Positions 49,034-60,600 of a DNA stretch of 64,000 bases are shown here, in pieces; the stretch's first letter is position 1; each line of letters opens with the position of its first letter. The stretch covers positions 1 through 64,000 of the forward strand of contig JBFMFU010000003.1 of assembly GCA_040751985.1 (NCBI GenBank). Direction: 5' to 3'. A program made the position numbers and the translations under genes. Origin of the DNA: Desulfoferula sp040751985 (GTDB lineage Bacteria; Desulfobacterota; Desulfarculia; Desulfarculales; Desulfarculaceae). Below the pieces are notes generated by a model. The model had not been told where the DNA came from. It searched no databases and was given only the letters and a program-made list of their open reading frames with translations.

Positions 49034-50761
49034 TTAACTGCTCTGGGTGGCGGCGGCGGCCTCCTCTTCCTTGAGCACCCGCCGCAGCACCTTGCCCACC
49101 ATGGTCTTGGGCAGCTCGCTACGGAACTCCACGATGGAGGGCACCTTGTAGCTGGTCATGTTCTGGGCGCACCAGTCGATGATGTCCTGCTCGCTCACCT
49201 GGCCCACGCTCTCGGGCTTGAGCACCACGAAGGCCTTGAGCACCTCGCCCACCTTGGGGTGGGGCAGGCCGATCACCGCCACCTCCAGCACGTCCGGGTG
49301 GCTGAACAAGTAGTCCTCCACCTCCTTGGGGAAGACGCTGAAGCCCTTGTGCTTCACCAGGTCCTTGGCCCGGTCCATGATGAAGGTCCAGCCGCGGTCG
49401 TTCATGTAGGCGATGTCGCCGGTGTAGAGCCAGCCATCGCGCAGGGTGCGGGCGGTCTCCTCGGGCCGGTTCAGGTAGCCCTTCATCACCTGGGGTCCCT
49501 TGACGCACAGCTCGCCCACCTGGTCCGGGCCAAAGCCCAGCTGGGTCTGGCCGGTCTCCAGGTCCATGATCTTCAGGTCGGTGTTGGGGAAGGGCAGGCC
49601 GATGGAGCCCATGACCCGCTCGGCGCCGGGCCGCTGCTTAAAGGGGTTGGCCGTTACCACCGGCGAGGACTCGCTGAGGCCGTAGCCCTCCACCACCAGG
49701 GCCCCGAACTTCTTCTCGAAGGCGGTCTGCACCTCCCGGGGCAGGGGCCCGGCCCCGCTCAGGCAGCGGGTCAGGGGGCTGAGGTCGTACTTCTCCAGGC
49801 CGGGGGTGTTGTTGATCTTGTTGAACAGCACCGCCACGCCGGCCATGCACAACTGGGTGTCCCGGCCCCATTTCTCTAGCTGGGCGGCCCAGTCGTGCAT
49901 GTCCTCGGGCGGCCGCGGGAACAGCAGCATGAAGCCGCCGGTGGCCACCGCGATGTTCATGCAGCAGGTCATGGCGAAGACGTGGAACAGGGGCAGCACG
50001 CCCACCCAGCCGGCGTCGCGCGGGAAGTCCTGGCCGATCCAGGCCTTGCCCGACACGGCGTTGCTCACCAGGTTATAGGAGGTGAGCATGGCCCCCTTGG
50101 GGGTGCCGGTGGTGCCGCCGGTGTACTGCAGGGCGGCCACATCGTTGATTGGGTCTATCTCCACCAAGGGCGGGTTGGGCGCGGTCTTGAGCAGGTCCCG
50201 GAACTTGTGGGCCTGGGCAGGCAGGGCGCCGGTGGGTATCTTGCCCAGCTTCTTGCCCAGCCACTTCTTGAGCCCGCTGATCTTGAGCAGGTCGGCGATG
50301 TTGGTGCCGATCAGGTGCTTGACGCCGGTCTCGGCCAGCACCCGGCCGGCCTCGGCATACACCGCGTCCAGCACCACCAGGGCCTTGGCGCCGGAGTCGT
50401 TGAGCTGGTGCTTGATCTCCAGGGCCTTGTAGGTGGGGTTGATGGCGGTCACCGCCAGGCCCAGGCGCTGGGCGGCGTAGAAGGCGATGACGAACTGGGG
50501 CGAGTTGGGCAGGATTAGGGCCAGCACGTCGCCCTTAACCAGCCCCAGCTTGGCCAGGGCCGTGGCCAGGCGGTCCACCGCGTCGTCCAGCTCCCGGTAG
50601 CGCAGCACCGAGTCCAGGAACACGATGGCCTTGTCGTTGGGGTAGGCCGTGGCGGTGTCGCGCAGCAGGTCGCTGAGGCTTACCTGGGGGAACTCCAAGA
50701 GCTTGGGCACGCCCTGGGGCCAATCGCCGTACCAGGGCCGCTCGCCTAGACTGGGGGCCAT
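49034..50761 (-). CDS. fadD: Long-chain-type acyl-CoA ligase (FadD-like)
   Basis: From ATG 50761 (AAGGAGGAATC site) the protein is 575 residues. Motifs: LQYTGGTTGTPKGAM (P-loop), VEGYGLSESSPVV, LYTGDIAYMNDRGWTFIMDRAKDLVKHKGFSVFPKEVE and ELPKTMVGKVLRRVLKEEE with the final catalytic lysine. The DRAKDLV and the long linker fit the fatty-acyl group of the ANL superfamily. It activates fatty acids to acyl-CoA for oxidation or lipid synthesis. Five bases separate it from hemW, so they are co-transcribed. Confidence 0.9.
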   Translation of the reverse strand: MAPSLGERPWYGDWPQGVPKLLEFPQVSLSDLLRDTATAYPNDKAIVFLDSVLRYRELDDAVDRLATALAKLGLVKGDVLALILPNSPQFVIAFYAAQRLGLAVTAINPTYKALEIKHQLNDSGAKALVVLDAVYAEAGRVLAETGVKHLIGTNIADLLKISGLKKWLGKKLGKIPTGALPAQAHKFRDLLKTAPNPPLVEIDPINDVAALQYTGGTTGTPKGAMLTSYNLVSNAVSGKAWIGQDFPRDAGWVGVLPLFHVFAMTCCMNIAVATGGFMLLFPRPPEDMHDWAAQLEKWGRDTQLCMAGVAVLFNKINNTPGLEKYDLSPLTRCLSGAGPLPREVQTAFEKKFGALVVEGYGLSESSPVVTANPFKQRPGAERVMGSIGLPFPNTDLKIMDLETGQTQLGFGPDQVGELCVKGPQVMKGYLNRPEETARTLRDGWLYTGDIAYMNDRGWTFIMDRAKDLVKHKGFSVFPKEVEDYLFSHPDVLEVAVIGLPHPKVGEVLKAFVVLKPESVGQVSEQDIIDWCAQNMTSYKVPSIVEFRSELPKTMVGKVLRRVLKEEEAAAATQSS

Positions 50762-50925
50762 GATTCCTCCTTGCGGGGCCGTGCGAGGGCCCCAACGATG
50801 CTGTAGGCAAGCAGGCGCAGCGGGCAAAATACCCTGGAAAAGGGGCGATGTCAATCCAGACCGGATCGCCGGGAACGGAAAAAGACCTTGACCAGAGGCC
50901 GCTCACTGGTTAGCTTCCTAAGCCC

Positions 50926-52044
50926 ATGGGGGAGAAACCAACCGCGCGCAGCTCCGCGGAGCTGCTGGACTGGCTGGCCCTGCGCCTGATCCCAGGCGTG
51001 GGCAGCGTCACCTACGCCCGCCTGCTGGGGGCCTTCGGCTCGCCGGGGGCGGCCCTGGGCGCGCCCCTCAAGCAGCTCTTGACCCTGTCCGGCCTGCGCG
51101 AGTCGGTGGCCCGGGCCGTGCACCAGCGGGCCTTTGCCGTGGACCCGCAGAAGGAGCTGGCCGCCCTGGAGCGCATGGGCGCGGTCATCGTGCGCCTGGG
51201 CGAGCCCGAGTACCCGCCGCTCTTGGCCAAGATATACGCCCCGCCGCCGCTGTTGTTCGTGCGCGGCTCGTTGGCCGGCTGCGCGGACGGCGGGGTGGCG
51301 GTGGTGGGCAGCCGCAGCATGAGCCCCTACGGCCGCCGCCTGGCCGGCGAGCTGGGCCGCGACCTGGCCCAGGCCGGGGTGAGCCTGATCTCGGGCCTGG
51401 CCCGGGGCGTGGACGCGGTGGCCCACCGCGGGGCCTTGGCCGCCGGCGGGCACACGGTGGGGGTGCTGGGCTGCGGCCTGAACGTGGCCTACCCCCGCGA
51501 GCACCAAGAGCTGATCGTGGAGGTGGCCAGGGCCGGGGCGGTGGTGAGCGAGTTCCCCCTAAACACGCCGCCGGCGCCGGGCAACTTCCCGGTGCGCAAC
51601 CGCATCATCAGCGGCCTGTCCCGGGCGGTGGTGGTGGTGGAGGCGGGGCTCAAGAGCGGCTCGCTCATCACCGCCCGCCACGCCCTGGACCAAGGCCGGG
51701 AGATGTTCGCGGTGCCCGGCCCGGTGGGCGCGCCCCAGAGCGCCGGCTGCAACGCCCTGATAAGCCAGGGCGCGCGCCTTTTGACCTCGGCCCGGGACAT
51801 CCTGGCCCCCGGCTCCCTGCCGCCGGTGCCCTCGGCGGCCGCGGCCGGCCCGGAGGCCGCCCAGGAGCTGGCCCCGGCCGAGGCCGCCCTGCTCAGTCTC
51901 ATCGGCCAGGAGCCGGTGCACATCGACAACCTGGCCCGCTCCTCGGGCCTGGGCCCCGGCGAGCTGAGCATGCTGCTGCTGCATCTGGTATTGTCCGAGC
52001 GCATCCTGGAGTTGCCGGGCAAGCACTACGTGGTTAACGTTTAG
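50926..52044 (+). CDS. dprA: DNA-processing protein DprA
   Basis: The 372-residue cytoplasmic protein has a helix-hairpin-helix start (LIPGVGSVTYARLLGAF), the Rossmann core VAVVGSRSMSPYGRRLAGELG, SGLARGVDAVAHRGAL, LGCGLNVAYPREHQEL and SGSLITARHALDQGREMFAVPG (the ssDNA-binding fold), then a small C-terminal winged helix. DprA loads RecA on incoming single-stranded DNA. ATG 50926 lacks a strong ribosome site. The next gene, topA, follows 35 bp downstream, a common pairing in bacteria. Confidence 0.92.
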   Translation: MGEKPTARSSAELLDWLALRLIPGVGSVTYARLLGAFGSPGAALGAPLKQLLTLSGLRESVARAVHQRAFAVDPQKELAALERMGAVIVRLGEPEYPPLLAKIYAPPPLLFVRGSLAGCADGGVAVVGSRSMSPYGRRLAGELGRDLAQAGVSLISGLARGVDAVAHRGALAAGGHTVGVLGCGLNVAYPREHQELIVEVARAGAVVSEFPLNTPPAPGNFPVRNRIISGLSRAVVVVEAGLKSGSLITARHALDQGREMFAVPGPVGAPQSAGCNALISQGARLLTSARDILAPGSLPPVPSAAAAGPEAAQELAPAEAALLSLIGQEPVHIDNLARSSGLGPGELSMLLLHLVLSERILELPGKHYVVNV

Positions 52045-52079
52045 GGGATACATCAGCGCTTGAGACGACGCGAGAGGAT

Positions 52080-54467
<2,388 letters not shown>

Positions 54468-54490
54468 ACCCGGCATGCGGGCAAAGCAAA

Positions 54491-54520
54491 GGGCGGGGCC
54501 CGTGCCCCGCCCCGGTGGTT
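54491..54520. terminator. Bidirectional terminator between topA and a binding-protein gene
   Basis: A 9-bp perfect stem (GGGCGGGGC at 54491-54499, GCCCCGCCC at 54504-54512, loop CCGT) lies between two convergent genes. The forward side is followed by CGGTGGTTT and the reverse side by TTTGCTTTGC, so it may serve both. Confidence 0.7.
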
Positions 54521-54532
54521 TGGCGCCGCGCC

Positions 54533-55339
54533 CTACTTGGGCACGTCCTTCATCCAGTCCGCGCGCTTGAACCAGCGCTCCTGCATCACCTTGAGCCGGC
54601 CGCTCTGGATCAGGGCCCCCAGATAGTTGCGCAGCAGATTGGCCCAGAGCTCGTCGTCCGGGGGCAGGGCCATGCCGATGGGCTCGTAGGTGAAGGGCCG
54701 GTCCAGGGCGGCCAGGTTGGCCTCCGGGTGGCGGAAGGCGGCCAGGGCGCAGAAGGGGAAGTCGGCCACCAAGACCTGGGCCTTGCCGTCCAGGAGCAGC
54801 TTCAAGGCCGCCTCCATGTTGGCCGCCTGCGCCAGCTTGGCCTTGGACAGGGCCACCTTGGCCGCGGCCGCGCCGGTGGTGCCCTGGGCCACGGCCACCG
54901 TGAAGTCGGGGCGGTTCACGTCGCCCGGACCCTTGACCGCGGCCGCCAGGGAGGCCTTGAGCAGCATGCCCTGGCCGGTGACGAAGTAGGGGCCCACGAA
55001 GGCCGCCTGCAGGTTGCGCCGCGGCATCATGGTGATGCCGGCCAGGGCCAGGTCCAGCTCGCCGGCCCGCACCGCCGGCAGCAGCTGCCCGAAGGGCAGC
55101 ACCTTGACCTGCAGCTTCACCCCCAGGGCCGCGGCCAGGCCCCGGGCCAGGTCCATGTCCAGACCGACGACCTGGCCGTTTTTGTCCTTGACGCAGAAGG
55201 GCGGGTAGTCGGCGCTGGTGCCCACCACCAGCACCTTGTTCTTGCTCACCCGCTGGGCCACCGGGCCGGCCAGGGCCAGGCCGGAGGCCGCCACCAGCAG
55301 GCTCAAGACCAGAGCCAGCACCAGATGCAGCTTGCGCAT
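54533..55339 (-). CDS. Amino-acid-type periplasmic binding protein A
   Basis: The 268-residue protein has a signal peptide (ending GLALAGP) and an SBP_bac_3 domain: VLVVGTSADYPPFCVKDKNG, QVVGLDMDLARGLAAALG, AGELDLALAGITMMPRR and a C-terminal RYLG-like end. Such proteins deliver polar amino acids or opines to ABC importers. No permease or ATPase is next to it. The gene next door is a paralogue, and both lie in the same direction. Confidence 0.88.
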   Translation of the reverse strand: MRKLHLVLALVLSLLVAASGLALAGPVAQRVSKNKVLVVGTSADYPPFCVKDKNGQVVGLDMDLARGLAAALGVKLQVKVLPFGQLLPAVRAGELDLALAGITMMPRRNLQAAFVGPYFVTGQGMLLKASLAAAVKGPGDVNRPDFTVAVAQGTTGAAAAKVALSKAKLAQAANMEAALKLLLDGKAQVLVADFPFCALAAFRHPEANLAALDRPFTYEPIGMALPPDDELWANLLRNYLGALIQSGRLKVMQERWFKRADWMKDVPK

Positions 55340-55413
55340 AAGATCATTCCCTCCCGAAATCGGTTGCGGCCCGCGGGCCGCGGTTGGGGCTCGCCGTGGG
55401 TCCAGGCGGCGGC

Positions 55414-56226
55414 CTAGCGGGGCAGCAGCCGCAGCCAGGGCTCCCGCTTGAGCCAGCGCTGACGCAACATGTCCAGCCGGCCGCTGCCCTGCATGAGCAG
55501 CAGGTAGTTGCGCAGCAGGTTGACGAACTCCGGGTCCCCCTGGGCCAGGGCGATGCCCAGGGGCTCGTAGGTGAAGGGCTTTTCCAACAGCCCCAGCTTG
55601 GCGTCTCGGTGCTGGAACACGGCCAGGGCGCAGAAAGGATAGTCGGCGATGACCGCCTTGACCTTGCCGGCCAGGAGCATCTGCAGGGCGCCCTGCATGC
55701 TGTTCTGGGCCAGGATCTTGGCCTTGGGCATCATCTGCCGGGCCACCTCCTCGCCCGAGGAGCCGCGGGCCACGGCCAGGGAGAACTCGGGGTGGTCCAC
55801 GTCGGCCAGGGCCTTGAGGCTCTGGCCCACCTCGGCGCTGGTGAGCAGGGTCTGGCCCGAGGCCAGGTAGGGGCCCACGAAGGTTACCCGCAGGCTGTCG
55901 CGCAGGTTGATGGTCAGGCCCGCGATGGCCAGGTCCACCTCGCCGGCCTCCAGGGCCTTGAGCAGGCGGCTGGCCGGCAGCTGCACCAGCTTCAGGCGCA
56001 CGCCCAGGCGCTGGGCCAGCAGGTTGGCCAGGTCCACGTCCAGGCCGATGAGCTTGCCGTCGCTGCCCTTGGCGGACAGGGGCGGGTAGTCGCCGGTGGT
56101 GCCCACCCGGAGCTGGTTCTCGGCCTGGATGCGCTTGAGGGCCGGACCGGCCCCGGCCGCGGCCGGCCAGGCCAGGGCCAGGGCCAGCAGGGCGGCCAGG
56201 CAGGCGTTGGTTTTCAGGGAGGGCAT
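55414..56226 (-). CDS. Amino-acid-type periplasmic binding protein B
   Basis: From ATG 56226 (GAGTGAGGATC site) the product is 270 residues, with a signal peptide (ending AAAGAGP) and an SBP_bac_3 domain: LRVGTTGDYPPLSAKGSDGK, LIGLDVDLANLLAQRLG, EAGEVDLAIAGLTINLRDS, FVGPYLASGQTLL. It shares most blocks with binding protein A (for example KAVIADYPFCALAVF versus AQVLVADFPFCALAAF). The CxALA positions are kept, so the ligands may be related. The two genes are a tandem duplication with no transporter membrane genes nearby. Confidence 0.88.
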   Translation of the reverse strand: MPSLKTNACLAALLALALAWPAAAGAGPALKRIQAENQLRVGTTGDYPPLSAKGSDGKLIGLDVDLANLLAQRLGVRLKLVQLPASRLLKALEAGEVDLAIAGLTINLRDSLRVTFVGPYLASGQTLLTSAEVGQSLKALADVDHPEFSLAVARGSSGEEVARQMMPKAKILAQNSMQGALQMLLAGKVKAVIADYPFCALAVFQHRDAKLGLLEKPFTYEPLGIALAQGDPEFVNLLRNYLLLMQGSGRLDMLRQRWLKREPWLRLLPR

Positions 56227-56245
56227 GATCCTCACTCCCGCGGCC

Positions 56246-57475
56246 TCAGCACAGCCCGGCGTAGAGCAGGGCCATGACCTGGGCGTCCTTGATTATGCTG
56301 GAGATGCGGGCGAACTCGTCGGGCTGGTGCACCGAGTGCTCGCTGGTGGACCACACCGCCGCCGGCAGCCCCCGCTGGCGGAAGAAGGCGGCCACGGTGC
56401 CCCCGCCCATGCCGCCGGGGCGGGCGGCCACCCCGTGCACCCGGGCGATGGCCTTGGTCAGGGCCCGCACCACCGGGGCCTCGCCGGAGGTGGCCGGCGG
56501 GGCCTGCAGGCGCTGCACGGGCTCGATGTTCACCGTGGCACCCTCCTCGGCGGCGATGGCCGCGAAGCGCCTTTGGAACACGGCCAAGGCGTCGGTGAGG
56601 TCGATGCCGGGCAGCAGGCGGCAGTCCAGGTAGAAGACATCGCGGCCGGGCACGGTGTTGATGTTCTCCACCCCGGCCTCCTTGCGGGTGGGCTCGCAGG
56701 TGGAGACCATGGGGTCGAACAGGGGGTTCTCCTGGCCGAAGCCGGCGGCCAGCTCCCGGGAGGCCACCATCATGCGCGCGGCGGCGTAGAGGGCGTTGGA
56801 CCCCTTGTGGGGCGTGGAGCCGTGCACCTGCTTGCCGCTGACCTCCACCTTGAGCCAGAGGATGGACTTCTCGGCCACCTCGATGAAGGCGCCGTCGGGC
56901 TCGCCGGCGTCGGGCACCACGATCAGGTCCTGGGGGCTGAACAGCTCCGGCCGCTGGGCCAGCACGTAGTCCAGGCCAAAGCCCGAGCCGGTCTCCTCGT
57001 CGCTGACCGCCATCAGCCCGGCCGGCCCCGGCGGCCGGATGCCCAGCTCCTTGAGGGCCTTCAGGGCCAGCAGGGAGGCCACCAGGCCGCCGTGGTTGTC
57101 CTGCACCCCGCGGCCGTAGATAAGATCGTCCTCCACCCTGAGCTGCCAAGGGTCGCTGGCCCACAGGGCCAGGTCGCCCTCGGGCACCACGTCCAGGTGG
57201 CTGAGCACCCACACCCGGGGGCCGTCGCCGCCGGGCAGCACGGCCAGGATGTTGGGCCGCCGGCCGCCGGGCACCCGCTGGTCCGGGGCGTCCACCCGGG
57301 TGATCTCCAGGCCCAGCTCGGCCAGCCAGGCCTGCACCATCTCGGCCTTCTTGCCCTCGCCCTGGCCGCCGTTCTCCGGCCCCAGGGCCGGCACCGCCAC
57401 CAGCCGGCTCTGATAGTCGATGACCGCCTGACGCCAGCCGGCGATGCGATCAATCAGTTCCTGATCCGCGGGCAA
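56246..57475 (-). CDS. M20-family dipeptidase/deacylase
   Basis: The start is TTG 57475, five bases after GGAGG (a GTG at 57481 overlaps the ribosome site), giving 409 residues. It has metal-ligand motifs VWVLSHLDVVPEGD (His and Asp), YGRGVQDNHGG (bridging Asp), MAVSDEETGSGFG (catalytic Glu and ligand Glu) and IVVPDAGEPDG, and the C-terminal TSEHSVHQPDE with the last His. A dimerisation lid domain is present in the middle (about 195-310). It cleaves short peptides or N-acyl amino acids. It lies 19 bp upstream of binding protein B, so peptide uptake and breakdown may be linked. Confidence 0.9.
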   Translation of the reverse strand: MPADQELIDRIAGWRQAVIDYQSRLVAVPALGPENGGQGEGKKAEMVQAWLAELGLEITRVDAPDQRVPGGRRPNILAVLPGGDGPRVWVLSHLDVVPEGDLALWASDPWQLRVEDDLIYGRGVQDNHGGLVASLLALKALKELGIRPPGPAGLMAVSDEETGSGFGLDYVLAQRPELFSPQDLIVVPDAGEPDGAFIEVAEKSILWLKVEVSGKQVHGSTPHKGSNALYAAARMMVASRELAAGFGQENPLFDPMVSTCEPTRKEAGVENINTVPGRDVFYLDCRLLPGIDLTDALAVFQRRFAAIAAEEGATVNIEPVQRLQAPPATSGEAPVVRALTKAIARVHGVAARPGGMGGGTVAAFFRQRGLPAAVWSTSEHSVHQPDEFARISSIIKDAQVMALLYAGLC

Positions 57476-57557
57476 GGCCACCTCCTGTCTGCAAGCGGGG
57501 CCGCGCTGGCGGCCCCTGATACAGACTAGCGCCGGCCCAGGCCGGGGTCAAGGCGCG

Positions 57558-57586
57558 TTGACACCGGCTTTTCAGGGGGTTAACAT
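57558..57586 (+). promoter_or_regulatory. Sigma-70 promoter of the giant-protein gene
   Basis: TTGACA at 57558-57563 and TAACAT at 57581-57586 are separated by 17 bp. Transcription should start near 57593, which excludes the M20 gene's region and favours the ATG at 57622 as the start of the long gene. Confidence 0.75.
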
Positions 57587-57621
57587 TCCTACACTCTGCC
57601 TTTTTGCGGCCCGAGGTGTCC

Positions 57622-60600
57622 ATGTCCGGCCCCAAGGCAACTCTGCCCCCCGAGGTCAGAAGGTTCTCGGGTCTGTACCGCTTCATCGATCCGGAGCGGT
57701 TCGCCGAGTTGGGCATAGACCCCGAGGACGTGCCCCTGGGCACCTACCCGGCCGAGGACCATCCCCCCTTCCTGCCCGACCGCATGGGCGGCAACGCCTA
57801 CGGCCTGGGCCTGTTCGAGCACACCGCCCTGGCCCCCGAGGACGCCCGGCTCATGGACAGCGTGGACCTGAGCGACCCGGCCCAGGCCGCGGCCGCCTCC
57901 CGGCGCCTGAACGACATCTTCAAGCGCCTGGGGCTGTTGATCCGCTACAGCCGCCAGGGCCAACGCTTCTTCCTCATCCCCCGGCACTACGTGGCCCAGT
58001 TCCTGGTGGAGGTACGGGCCCGGGCCGAGGAGATCACCGGCTTTCTGAGCGGGCTTTTGGCCCGGCGCCTGCGCGAGCGCATGCGGGTGGGGCTCTTGGC
58101 CACCGAGCACGAGCTACTCTTGCCCGAGCTGCAGAGCCGCATGCCCCAGCTGGAGTTCCACCTGCTCAGCCGCCTGAGCCACCTCACCGCCCGGCGGCCG
58201 CCCCTGGACGCCCTGGTACTGGCCGGCGACCCCCTGCGCCTGGCCCTGGAGCTTCTGGCCGGCCAGGCCCTGCCCGCGCCGACCGACCACCAGGGCCGCG
58301 AGGACCTGGGCCACTTCATGGCCAGCCGCTTCTACGACCTCTTGGCTGAGGACGGCGAGCTGCTGTGCATCGCCGACCGGCCGCCGTCGCCCTCCAGCAG
58401 CCTGATCAAGGTGCGCTTCAAGAGCCAGCTGGAGTTCAAGCGCTTTCTGATGTTCAGCCACGTCTACCGCACCCACCGCCGCTACCGCAGCCGGGACGGC
58501 CTGGAGATGGAGCTGTACAGCTTCGACTTCGAGGCCTTCCTCATGGGCCTGGGGGTGTACCACGAGACCGTGGAGGGGCTGTTGGAGGGCAAGAGCCTGG
58601 CCCAGATGGAGCCGGGCGAGATAGACCGGCTGCCCTACCAGAACCTGGCCCTGACCCGTGGCTCGGACCAGCGCATGCTCAGCGCCTGGAGCCGCTGGCT
58701 GGGCCGGCTGTTCGAGACGGTGCGCCTGGACCGGGCCCTGCCCGAGGCCCAGCGCGCCGAGTGGGAGGGGCGCTACCAGGCCAGCCAAGGCTTCCCGCCC
58801 ACCCTGCTCATCTTCCAGGGCGTGCGCCGCCGGCCCCTGCGGACCCTGGCCGAGCTGGAGAACCGGGTGCGCCGCCGCCGCCTGGGTGGCTGCCCGCGGG
58901 CCCTGTTGGCCGACTACAAGGACTCCTTCACCTACGTGGCCCAGGTGCTGGAGATACTGGAGCAGGTGCGCCTGGGCCTGTACACCAAGCTGCCCGGCCT
59001 GGAGCTGAGCCGCCTGCGCAAGCCCTTCGAGACCGCCCTGGGCCACCGCCAGTTCAAGCACGTGCGCCGGCTGATGGAGCTGGCCCCCCGCCTGGCCCGC
59101 TGGGAGGCGCGCTTCAACCCCCTGGGGGTGATGGGCGCGCGCACCCCGGTGCTGGCCCACCTAGAGAAGCTGTCCCTGCTGGGCCTGGAGGCCGGACCCC
59201 TGTACCAGCTGCTTCTGATCGTGCTGGGCCACTCCACCATGAGCCGGGTCACCTTTGGCAAGCTGCCCGAGACCAGCCTGGAGCCCCTGACCGACCGCAG
59301 CCGCTACCGCGACCTGGAGGAGGCGGTGACGATCATCCGCCTGTACCGGCTCTTGTCGGTGGCCGAGGCCGCCGCCGCCTCGCCGGAGGGCCTGAGCCCG
59401 GGCCAGGTGCGCGAGATGTTCAACCTCTACGACCTGGCCATCCAGGTGGTCAGCGACCCGGAGCTGACCTGGAGCCAGATCCTGGACGCCCAGCTCAACC
59501 AGGCCGGCGGGGTGCAGGCCAAGGCCACCCGCAAGATGCTCAAGCTGTTCGACTTCTTCGACCATCTGGAGGACTGGCGCAGCCTGGAGTCGGTGGGCCC
59601 GCGCGAAAAAGAGGCCCTGGCCGACTTCGACCCGGACAAGCTCACGCGCATCGGCCAGGTGATCGAGCTGGTGCAGCAGGGCCGGCGCTTCGTGGGCCGC
59701 TTCTACGCCGGCGACTCCTCGGCGCGGCCCTACTTCTTCCGGGCCCTGCTCAACTGCGAGCTGCACGGCACCGGCCGGCTGCTGCCCAAGCTGGGGGCCG
59801 CGGCCAGCTTCACCCTGCTGTGGATCTGCGTGCACGCCAGCCAGCGGCGGCTGATCAACTGCAATCCCCTGCTCATCAGCGAGGGCGAGACGGACCTGGC
59901 CGAGCGCCTGGCCAAGCTGCGCCGGGCCTTACTACGCTTCACCCCGGACCAGCTCCACCCGCAGTGGCTGGCCGACCTGCGCCGGGGTCTGGCCGCCGGC
60001 CGCCGGGCCTACCTGGGCGACTCGGGTCTCTTTTTGAGCCTGGAGCGGGAGAGCGGGGCCCTGGCGCCCCAGTTCACCGACCCCAACGTGGAGCTGGCCC
60101 TGCTGGGCCAACTGCTGGGCCAGACCGAGGGCCGGGCCCTGGACCAGGCGCCGCCGCGTCACCTGCAGGCCATGGACCACGCCGCCCACGAGGCCCGCCT
60201 GTTCCTGGAGGCCCAGCGCACCCAGTTGGTCGGCCGCCAGCACCTGGACCTGGAGCAGACCCTGGCCCGCCTGCAGGAGCGCCTGCAGGCCTACGCCACG
60301 GGCCAGCTGTTGGATCTGCCCCACTTCGCCGGCGACCTGGGGCTCTTGCTGCACTACTGCCCGCACCTGATGGACCGGCTGCTGCCCCAGCCCAGCGGCC
60401 ACCCCCTGAGCCGCCGCCGCCTGGCCGCCGCGGCCAAGCTCAGCGCCCTGGAGCTGAAGCGCCTGGAGGGCTTCCAGGACATGCAGCTCTCCCACCAGAT
60501 GGCCCGCCAGGAGTTCGGCGCCGCGGCCGCGGGCATCGTGGGGGTCTCGCCCCTGCAGTTCCAGCGCCTCACCGCCAGCCTGAGCCAGCTTTTGCACGGC